Assembly (NCBI GenBank): GCA_016196415.1
Contig: JACPXS010000148.1
Location: forward strand, 1-5,719
Reading direction: 5' to 3'
Source of the DNA: Candidatus Omnitrophota bacterium
GTDB taxonomy: Bacteria; Omnitrophota; Koll11; Aquiviventales; Aquiviventaceae
DNA: 5,719 nt
The notes beneath the pieces were generated by a model that did no database searches, was not told where the DNA came from, and saw only the letters and a program-made list of their open reading frames with translations. The translations under genes were made by a program, and so were the position numbers. Positions 1 to 4,476 of this stretch are shown piece after piece; within the stretch, counting starts at the first letter, position 1, and each line of letters begins with the position of its first letter.

Positions 1-20
1 ATGGGGTTTTCGACAGAGCA
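1..20 (+). mobile_element. Right tip of a further A-type element (A0), cut by the window edge
   Basis: Bases 7-20 are an exact copy of the 14-base terminal repeat that ends A1 (TTTTCGACAGAGCA), preceded by GGGG, much like the right end of A2 (GGGGG before the same repeat). This suggests an A-type copy in plus orientation whose body lies left of base 1. A1 begins six bases further on and appears to have landed in this tip: the last three bases, GCA (18-20), form the first third of A1's target duplication. If A0 was inserted with a 9-bp duplication like A1 and A2, its partner AGAGGCTCT (now 205-213) should reappear just left of A0, outside the window. Only the tip is visible, so the existence of a full element is inferred. 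Confidence 0.55.
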
Positions 21-40
21 AGAGGCTGCTCTGTCGAAAA
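7..40. repeat. Perfect 14-bp palindrome with a 6-base loop, made by abutting A0 and A1 ends
   Basis: TTTTCGACAGAGCA (7-20) and its exact reverse complement (27-40) flank the loop AGAGGC (21-26). The structure is explained by the right tip of A0 meeting the left tip of A1. It would form a strong hairpin about 170 bases downstream of the cstA stop. There is no U-run after the stem on either strand beyond the stem's own A/T tip, so I do not call it an intrinsic terminator. Confidence 0.8.
18..26. repeat. 9-bp target-site duplication, left side of A1
   Basis: GCAAGAGGC here is repeated exactly at 202-210, immediately outside the two ends of A1. The first three bases are also the tip of A0, which implies that A1 is the younger insertion. 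Confidence 0.75.
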
Positions 41-201
41 CCAGCTCGCTGGAATGTTCGAAGGTTTCAGGCAGCGGGGCCTGCCACTGCGCCACCCCAC
101 GTCCGTCCTCGCCCAGCGACTATCGCGCTGGTTCTGCGGGCGGACATGGGGACCCCGGCTCCGCGTCACCCGCTGCTACGCAGCAGCTTTTCGACAGAGC
201 A
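27..201 (-). mobile_element. A1: MITE-like foldback element with 14-bp terminal inverted repeats
   Basis: This 175-bp element has perfect 14-bp terminal inverted repeats, TGCTCTGTCGAAAA at 27-40 and its reverse complement at 188-201. It is flanked by a perfect 9-bp direct repeat, GCAAGAGGC, at 18-26 and 202-210, which looks like a target-site duplication. Read on the minus strand, its interior aligns with A2, sharing a 25-base exact run (119-143 here, 2206-2230 in A2). It also carries the conserved hairpin core described separately. No open reading frame resembling a transposase fits inside, so it would be a non-autonomous element moved in trans. Nine-bp duplications are known in several DDE transposase groups (IS1, IS10/IS50), but I cannot assign a family. 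It lies two bases beyond the cstA stop codon and could act as its 3' untranslated hairpin. Confidence 0.82.
70..177 (-). ncRNA. Conserved hairpin core in A1 (candidate structured RNA or DNA hairpin)
   Basis: Read on the minus strand, this copy folds as nested stems. P1 pairs 71-78 with 169-176 (8 bp, extendable by one wobble). P2 pairs 95-105 with 141-151 (10 of 11, the exception being G-U on this strand). P3 pairs 113-118 with 126-131 (6 bp) around the loop CGATAGT (119-125). The conserved unpaired or bulged motifs are CGGGTGAC (165-172), CCCGCAG (134-140), GGCGAGGA (106-113) and TGGCGCAGTGGCAGG (80-94). These motifs recur in A2 and B1, and partly in B2, while the stem sequences differ. Lying sense and just downstream of cstA, it may be transcribed as that gene's 3' tail. 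Whether it acts as RNA or as folded DNA cannot be told from sequence alone. Confidence 0.55.
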
Positions 202-210
202 GCAAGAGGC
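202..210. repeat. 9-bp target-site duplication, right side of A1
   Basis: GCAAGAGGC is an exact match of 18-26. The cstA stop codon (TAA on the minus strand, 213-215) begins two bases further right, so the insertion left the coding region intact. Confidence 0.75.
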
Positions 211-212
211 TC

Positions 213-1916
213 TTAGTCAGAGGCGCGTTCGCGCGCCACGGCATAGGTGAAGGCAGGAGATGGGAGGGGACGGAAGAATGCCTTCAGTCCTTCCAGGACG
301 ACTAGCAGCGCAAGCGCTAAGAGGGTGAGCGCAATGAGCGCGTTCCAGTCCAGCGTCGGATGGCCGCTGGAGAGCGCGGCAAGCCAGGGCTGGATCGTCA
401 GCATGAGCGACCAGCACGTGATCACGACCATGAACCCGGCTGGTAGCGCGCTGACCAACCATGGCCGCTCGCTCCGTTTGAGCCACACCGTCAGGGTGAG
501 CAGGGTCAGTGCAGCCAGCAACTGGTTGGAAGTGCCGAAGAGCGTCCAGAACAGTTTCCAGGCGGGAATGACGGCGCCGGAGGCGTCGTGGACGGTCCAG
601 CTCACGCTGAGAGCCGGTAACGCTAATGTGGCCAGCGTGGAGACCACCCCGCCCCAGCGGTGTTTCCAGCCGGTCAGCTCCTGAAACACGTAGCGGCCCA
701 GCCGCGTGGCGACATCGAGCGTGTCGTAGATAAACGTGGCGAAGGCCAGCAGCGCGAAGGAGCGCGCAAACTCTCGGTTGACGCCGAAGCGTTCCACGAA
801 GTGGCTGAGGCCGCTGGCATAGATGCGGTCCGGCGATTGCTGCGCAGCCGGATCGCTGGGGGCAAGCAACATGACCGTCGCCAGCGCGACCACCGCCACC
901 AAGCCTTCCAAGAGCATCCCCCCGTAGCCCACCACGCGGCAATCCGACTCGTTCGCGATCTGTTTCGAGGTGGTGCCGGAGCTCACGATGCCGTGAAACC
1001 CTGAGCAGGCCCCACACGCGACGGTGACGAAGAGCATCGGAAAAAGCGGGAAGCCCTGCCGGCTCGTCCAGCCGAGAAACGCCGGATACTGGATGCGGTC
1101 CCCGCCGCGGAACAACCCGATGATGCCGGCCGCGAGCGTCACGTCGGGAAAGAAGCCTCCCAAGTAGCCGCGAGGCTGGAGGAGGATCCATAACGGGATG
1201 ACGGACGCGATGAAACAGTAGGTGAGGATGATCCCGTTCCAGATGAGCTGCGGCCTCATGGGCCATGTGGAAGGCAGCGTCAGCGGGACCGCCTGCCCGA
1301 ACCAGATGACGAGACCGACAATCGGCAGAAAGATCGTCGTGGCCAGCCGCAGGGGCATGCGCCCTTTATAGAGGCACAGCCCCATCGCGATGGCCACCAA
1401 GAGGTAGAGGAGGGAGGAGCTCGCGACCCCTCCGCCGAAGGACGGCTCGACAAACGAGCTGCTCGTCAGGTCGGTAAACGCGATGATCACGTACATGAGC
1501 GACAGCCACACGAACCCCATGAACAGCGCGTGCGCCTTCGGGCCCAACAGGTCATGCACCAGCTCGACAATGGAGCGCGCCCGGTTGCGGACCGAGCCCA
1601 CCAAGCTTGAGAAGTCATGCACGGCGCCGAAGAAAATCGCTCCCAGCACAATCCACAGCAACGCAGGCAGCCACCCAAACCACAAGGCCGCCAAGATCGG
1701 CCCGACGATCGGCCCGGCGGCGGCGATGGCGGAGAAATGCTGGCCCAGCAGGAGCGGGGCTTTGGCCGGCACGTAGTCGACGCCGTCATTGAACTCGCAC
1801 GCCGGCGTTGTGCGGTGGGGATTCAAGGCAAGCCAACGGGCCAGCAGACGACCGTAGCCCGCATAGGCCGAGAGAAAGAGCGCGCACGCAAGGAGCGCAA
1901 CGAGAAATAAGTTCAT
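213..1916 (-). CDS. cstA: CstA-family peptide/pyruvate transporter (carbon starvation protein A)
   Basis: This 567-residue polytopic membrane protein has recognisable CstA signatures. They are GQHFSAIAAAGPIVGP (about residues 58-73), HDFSSLV after FGA (about 100), RNRARSI (about 110-116), WILLQPRGYLGGFF (about 243-256), TVACGACSGFHGIVSSGTT (about 298-316), YDTLDVATRLGRY (about 397-409) and FGTSNQLLAAL (about 460-470). Characterised relatives (E. coli CstA, and BtsT, a pyruvate/H+ symporter) are near 700 residues, so this belongs to a shorter form of the family. Its substrate could be peptides or pyruvate and cannot be decided here. I chose the ATG at 1916 because MNLFLVALLACALFLSAY begins the first membrane helix; the longer reading from 1952 adds 12 unlikely residues across a good promoter. 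No Shine-Dalgarno precedes 1916. The gene stands alone, with A1 two bases after its stop and B1 47 bases upstream. Confidence 0.93.
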   Translation of the reverse strand: MNLFLVALLACALFLSAYAGYGRLLARWLALNPHRTTPACEFNDGVDYVPAKAPLLLGQHFSAIAAAGPIVGPILAALWFGWLPALLWIVLGAIFFGAVHDFSSLVGSVRNRARSIVELVHDLLGPKAHALFMGFVWLSLMYVIIAFTDLTSSSFVEPSFGGGVASSSLLYLLVAIAMGLCLYKGRMPLRLATTIFLPIVGLVIWFGQAVPLTLPSTWPMRPQLIWNGIILTYCFIASVIPLWILLQPRGYLGGFFPDVTLAAGIIGLFRGGDRIQYPAFLGWTSRQGFPLFPMLFVTVACGACSGFHGIVSSGTTSKQIANESDCRVVGYGGMLLEGLVAVVALATVMLLAPSDPAAQQSPDRIYASGLSHFVERFGVNREFARSFALLAFATFIYDTLDVATRLGRYVFQELTGWKHRWGGVVSTLATLALPALSVSWTVHDASGAVIPAWKLFWTLFGTSNQLLAALTLLTLTVWLKRSERPWLVSALPAGFMVVITCWSLMLTIQPWLAALSSGHPTLDWNALIALTLLALALLVVLEGLKAFFRPLPSPAFTYAVARERASD

Positions 1917-1923
1917 GGACGCT

Positions 1924-1952
1924 ACTATACCAACCTGACGATGCGGGATCAA
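1924..1952 (-). promoter_or_regulatory. Candidate sigma70-type promoter of cstA, possibly giving a leaderless mRNA
   Basis: On the minus strand, TTGATC (1952-1947; 4 of 6 to TTGACA) is followed by a 17-base spacer and TATAGT (1929-1924; 5 of 6 to TATAAT). Only seven bases separate the -10 box from the cstA ATG, so transcription would begin at or next to the start codon. This agrees with the absence of a ribosome-binding site. The end of element B1 (1963) lies just 10 bases beyond the -35 box. The match is good, but promoters of this strength can arise by chance. Confidence 0.45.
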
Positions 1953-1988
1953 GCCGTGGGACCTAGTGCTCCGTCAGCATTGACTTGA

Positions 1989-2112
1989 TGGGTTCGTGTG
2001 GCGGGTGACACGGAGCCAGGGCTCCCACACGCCCGCAGCCGACGACGCCGAGCGTGCGACGCGGCGAGGACGTGTGGGATGGCGCAGTGGCAGGACCCAC
2101 CACACGAACCCA
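1989..2112 (+). ncRNA. Conserved hairpin core in B1 (candidate structured RNA or DNA hairpin)
   Basis: The stems are P1 1989-2006 with 2095-2112 (17 of 18 pairs) and P1b 2009-2015 with 2083-2089 (five pairs broken by two purine mismatches). P2 pairs 2023-2031 with 2071-2079 (9 of 9). P3 runs 2043-2048 with 2056-2061 (5 of 6) around loop CGAGCGT (2049-2055). Motifs are CGGGTGAC (2002-2009), CCCGCAG (2032-2038), GGCGAGGA (2063-2070) and TGGCGCAGTGGCAGG (2080-2094). The P2 arms share almost no sequence with those of A1, A2 or B2 yet remain paired. The P3 closing pair is C2048-G2056 here and G-C in B2, an exact compensatory change. It is antisense to the neighbouring genes. Confidence 0.58.
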
Positions 2113-2138
2113 CTACGCATGACCCAGCAGCTCAATGT

Positions 2139-2147
2139 TGATGAAGT
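2139..2147. repeat. 9-bp target-site duplication, left side of A2
   Basis: TGATGAAGT is repeated exactly at 2313-2321 on the other side of A2. The 9-mer belongs to the right end of B1, which was the target. Confidence 0.75.
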
Positions 2148-2312
2148 TGCTCTGTCGAAAAGCTCGCCATTGGGCCACGGGTGACCCGGCGAGGGGTCCC
2201 CTGCGCCGCCCGCAGAACCAGCGCGATAGTTGATGGGCGAGGACGGCGCAGGGTGGCGCCGGGGCAGGCCCCATGGCCCCAGCAGCCATCGCAGGGGGTT
2301 TTCGACAGAGCG
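2148..2312 (+). mobile_element. A2: MITE-like element inserted into B1
   Basis: This 165-bp element has 13-bp terminal inverted repeats, GCTCTGTCGAAAA at 2149-2161 and its reverse complement at 2299-2311. It is flanked by a perfect 9-bp direct repeat, TGATGAAGT, at 2139-2147 and 2313-2321. Relative to A1 it is in the opposite orientation. Deleting it with one 9-mer restores the inverted-repeat end of B1, which independently supports insertion into a pre-existing B element. It carries no coding capacity of note. A1 and A2 form an inverted pair around cstA but each has its own duplication, so they arrived separately. Confidence 0.82.
2172..2279 (+). ncRNA. Conserved hairpin core in A2 (candidate structured RNA or DNA hairpin)
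   Basis: The stems are P1 2172-2181 with 2270-2279 (9 of 10), P1b 2185-2191 with 2257-2263 (7 of 7) and P2 2199-2208 with 2244-2253 (10 of 10). P3 pairs 2218-2223 with 2231-2236 (four pairs, one wobble, one mismatch) around loop CGATAGT (2224-2230). Motifs are CGGGTGAC (2178-2185), CCCGCAG (2209-2215), GGCGAGGA (2236-2243) and TGGCGCCGGGGCAGG (2254-2268, 13 of 15 to A1 and B1). CCCGC can also pair with GCG-A-GG, leaving two conserved adenines bulged (2240 and 2243). P1b is perfect here and mismatched in A1 and B1, with changes on both arms. Confidence 0.57.
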
Positions 2313-2321
2313 TGATGAAGT
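2313..2321. repeat. 9-bp target-site duplication, right side of A2
   Basis: TGATGAAGT exactly matches 2139-2147. It continues into ACTAG, the terminal bases of B1. Confidence 0.75.
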
Positions 2322-2322
2322 A

Positions 2323-2337
2323 CTAGTGCTCCGTCAG
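2323..2337. repeat. Extra B-type end (solo terminal repeat) overlapping the permease stop codon
   Basis: CTAGTGCTCCGTCAG here is a 15-base exact direct repeat of 1963-1977, the left end of B1, and shares CTAG with the right end of B1. On the minus strand its last bases supply the permease stop codon (TGA, 2336-2334). It may be the remnant of a second B element, or the two copies may be an unusually long duplication flanking B1. Together with 2313-2322 it forms an imperfect palindrome centred on CTAG. Confidence 0.6.
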
Positions 2338-3668
2338 TTTTGAACGGCGGGGGCTCGGCGTGCGGCTTGAGACCACCGGTAGAGCGGAATCCCGATGGCG
2401 AGTGCGAGAAACCCAAACGCGGATTCCTTGGGTTCCTTGACGCAGACATCGGCAATAAAGCCGATCATGGTGAGGCAAAAGAGCATCGGGGTGATTGGAT
2501 AGCCCCAGGCGCGATAGGGCCGGGGATCCTTGGGCCGGCGGGATCGCAGGAGGATGACGCCAAAGACGGCCATCGTGAAAAACACCGAAATGACGACCGT
2601 TGAGTAGGTCATGATCTGCTCGAACGTCTTGGTGAAGACCAACCCGATGGCGATCGCGGCGTTCATCCATAACGCGGCTGCGGGGGTGTGGAAGGCCGGA
2701 TGGATCTGCGAGAGCCGATCAAAGAGCGCGTGGTCCTTGCCCATCGCATAGAGAATGCGCCCGCCGGTGAGGATGTAGCCGTTGAGGGCGCCGAACGCCG
2801 AGCAACTGATCATCCACGCGATGAACACCGCCCCCGCGTTGCCGAAGGCGGCCTGCATCACACCGGCCGCTACGAGCGGCGTTTGCGAAAGCTGCGTGAT
2901 CGGAATCACCAGCAGATAGCTCCAGTTCACGAGGAGATACAGGCCTGTGGTCAGCGTCACCCCTGCGATGAGGGCCGTGGGCACGGTGCGGGTCGGATTG
3001 CGGATTTCTTCCGCGACGTACGCGGCCTCGGTCCATCCGCCGTAGGTCCACAGCACGAAGACCAGCGCCACGCCTAAGGATTGGAGCCGCGAGGCGTGGA
3101 GCGGAGGGATCGTCCAGTCGATGAGCACGGGCTGGAACGCGGTCCACGCGCGAATACCCGCCAGGATCAGCGAGCCTAACGCCACGAGTTTGAGCACCGT
3201 GAAGACATTCTGCACGTACTTGCCCCACCGCACCCCAAGGACGTTCACCGACGTCAGCGCCAGGATGGCCGCCGAGGCCACCAGGCGCACCTGAGATTCG
3301 GTGTAGGGAAGCACCCGCCGAGCATACTCAGCGAAGACATAGCCGAGGATGGCGATCGTGCCGGTCCGTTCAATGAAGAGCTTGGTCCAGCCAAAGAGGA
3401 AGCCCCAGAACCGCCCGTACACCCGTGTGATGTAGACGTAATCGCCCCCACTGGCTGGAAACATGGCGGCCAGTTCGGCATAGCAGAGCGCCCCGCACAG
3501 CGACAGGCCTCCGCCGATCGCCCACAGCGCGAGGATCAACGGTGGAGACTGGAGGTGATTCGCAATCGAGCTGGCGGTGCGGAAAATCCCCACCCCGACG
3601 ATGCACCCAACGACCAGCATGGTGGCATCGCCCAATCCAAGCGATCGGAGAAGCGAGGGCCTCGTCAT
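2334..3668 (-). CDS. APC-superfamily amino acid permease
   Basis: This 444-residue protein has the layout of the amino acid-polyamine-organocation family of secondary transporters, with about 12 membrane helices. The first helix carries the substrate-binding glycine motif GVGIFRT (residues 25-31). YAELAAMFPASGGDYVY (63-79) is the well-conserved second helix and following loop. YGGWTEAAYVAEEIRNPTRTVP (209-230) is the typical sixth helix and loop, and RPKDPRPYRAWGYPITP (378-394) precedes the last helices. It would import an amino acid or exchange one for a product, but the substrate cannot be read from these motifs. The ATG at 3668 overlaps the stop of the upstream peptidase gene as ATGA, so translation is probably coupled; there is no clear Shine-Dalgarno. 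Its stop codon lies inside a B-type terminal repeat, so the last residues (near VQN) may come from that element. Confidence 0.9.
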   Translation of the reverse strand: MTRPSLLRSLGLGDATMLVVGCIVGVGIFRTASSIANHLQSPPLILALWAIGGGLSLCGALCYAELAAMFPASGGDYVYITRVYGRFWGFLFGWTKLFIERTGTIAILGYVFAEYARRVLPYTESQVRLVASAAILALTSVNVLGVRWGKYVQNVFTVLKLVALGSLILAGIRAWTAFQPVLIDWTIPPLHASRLQSLGVALVFVLWTYGGWTEAAYVAEEIRNPTRTVPTALIAGVTLTTGLYLLVNWSYLLVIPITQLSQTPLVAAGVMQAAFGNAGAVFIAWMISCSAFGALNGYILTGGRILYAMGKDHALFDRLSQIHPAFHTPAAALWMNAAIAIGLVFTKTFEQIMTYSTVVISVFFTMAVFGVILLRSRRPKDPRPYRAWGYPITPMLFCLTMIGFIADVCVKEPKESAFGFLALAIGIPLYRWSQAARRAPAVQN

Positions 3669-4474
3669 TTTCTTGGCGGTCGACTCTCATAGTGCCAGTG
3701 CCAGTGCCAGGGCTCGAAAGCCGTGTGGTAGGGATTGTCGCGTGGATAGGAGAGCGTAAACCCAAACTCCGCCGCATGCTGTTGCAGCCACCGGTATTCC
3801 GGCAACGCCTCGCACTCCTCCGGGTGATCTTCGCCGTTGATGCCATCGTGGTTGATGAAGTCAATGGCTTGTCGCGGAGGATAGCCGTGCTCGCTGTGGC
3901 CAGGGAGCGCGACGAACCGATTGGTTTCAGTGATGGAGTAGTCGTGCTTGGGCAGGTAAAACAGGAAGAGATAGAGCTGGTACGCGGGAGAGCGGTAGCC
4001 GGACTCAACCAGGAGCCGTTTTCCGATCGCCGCCTCCATGGCCTCCATCATCCGCTGATAGGATGCCAGGACGTTGCGGGGAAGGTGTTGTGGGTCGAGC
4101 GCCGTGGCCACGCCACCCTTAAGCACCTGCTGCCGGCCCACGGGGGCCAGGTCGGGAGGGTCGATCTCGCCGAAGTAGTGGCTGGTGGCGCCGAGCGTTT
4201 CAGCTCGCAACGCCCGCACCGCATCGACGAACGCTCGTTGCGGCGGCGCAAGCGGTTCCTCGAGCGCCTCCCACGTCAGCAGGTTTGCCGTCCCGTCCTG
4301 TTTTTTCGCGGTGATGGACGACTCGAGCGTCCGCAGGATTCCCTGGAGCACGTCGATCTCGGTGGGGTCGAGCCGTTGGAGGTTGAGTGCGGAGGCCGGC
4401 GCTCCCGACCACCACCAGACGATGGCTCCCACCAGGAGGGAGAGCCGCCAGGCTGTTGTGCGCGAGAAGCCCAC
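3665..4474 (-). CDS. Secreted VanY-like D,D-carboxypeptidase (peptidase family M15)
   Basis: With the GTG start at 4474 the protein has 269 residues. An Arg-containing start and hydrophobic run (to about residue 24) end in APASA, giving a likely signal-peptide cut after residue 29. The C-terminal half carries the M15 zinc site. SGYRS (about 157-161) is followed by PGHSEHG (191-197) with zinc ligand H196, AID with ligand D205, and EPWH (254-257) with catalytic E254 and ligand H257. Such enzymes remove the terminal D-alanine of peptidoglycan stem peptides in the periplasm. The conserved EPWHW is extended to EPWHWHWHY by a 6-base tandem repeat. An ATG at 4543 would give 292 residues but overlaps the upstream gene by 67 bases and buries the signal peptide, so I prefer the GTG two bases after the upstream stop. 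No strong ribosome-binding site is seen. The gene overlaps the permease start by 4 nt. Related L,D- or D,D-dipeptidase activity is possible. Confidence 0.85.
   Translation of the reverse strand: MGFSRTTAWRLSLLVGAIVWWWSGAPASALNLQRLDPTEIDVLQGILRTLESSITAKKQDGTANLLTWEALEEPLAPPQRAFVDAVRALRAETLGATSHYFGEIDPPDLAPVGRQQVLKGGVATALDPQHLPRNVLASYQRMMEAMEAAIGKRLLVESGYRSPAYQLYLFLFYLPKHDYSITETNRFVALPGHSEHGYPPRQAIDFINHDGINGEDHPEECEALPEYRWLQQHAAEFGFTLSYPRDNPYHTAFEPWHWHWHYESRPPRK
3691..3710. repeat. Hexanucleotide tandem repeat encoding His-Trp-His-Trp-His at an active site
   Basis: AGTGCC is repeated 3.3 times on the plus strand. On the coding strand it reads as alternating TGG and CAC codons, giving the WHWHWH run right at the third zinc ligand of the M15 peptidase. 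Such repeats can change length by slippage in steps of two residues without a frameshift. Confidence 0.85.
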
Positions 4475-4476
4475 GT

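Larger units (their letters stand above)
1963..2326 (+). mobile_element. B1: second foldback element, CTAG-bounded, interrupted by A2
   Basis: After removing A2 and one copy of its 9-bp duplication, this is a 190-bp element. Its ends are CTAGTGCTCCGTCAGCATTG (1963-1982) and CAATG...CTAG (from about 2133, resuming to 2326 across A2), complementary at 16 of 20 positions with all four differences being transitions. Both ends sit in CTAG, which fits insertion at a TA dinucleotide as known for IS630-type elements, though that assignment is inference. A long internal inverted repeat (1989-2006 with 2095-2112, 17 of 18) leads into the conserved hairpin core. There is no coding sequence. It fills the gap between the permease gene and cstA. 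Confidence 0.62.

Noticed and set aside
7..40. Rho-independent terminator of cstA
   Set aside because: The hairpin is perfect but has a low-GC stem tip and no following U-run on the cstA strand (AAAACCCC follows), and it is fully explained by two abutting element ends.
1..216. Small plus-strand frames across A0/A1
   Set aside because: They run straight through terminal repeats and stems; A2, a homologue, does not preserve the frame, so coding is not under selection.
217..1266. A 349-codon minus-strand frame inside cstA
   Set aside because: It is rich in Arg, His and Ala and lacks domains; the CstA reading in another frame carries all family signatures, so this is a shadow.
2080..2094. tRNA-like D-arm string (TGGCGCAGTGGCAGG)
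   Set aside because: It resembles a tRNA D-arm, but no acceptor stem, anticodon arm or T-arm with TTC motif can be folded around it; it is the conserved right strand of the hairpin core.
27..2312. Composite transposon carrying cstA between A1 and A2
   Set aside because: Each A copy has its own distinct 9-bp duplication, so they inserted independently; a composite would share one duplication at its outer ends.
1963..2337. Integron attC-like site or CRISPR repeat
   Set aside because: The conserved attC core (GTTRRRY) is absent, and the repeats are few, long and foldback, without regularly spaced spacers.
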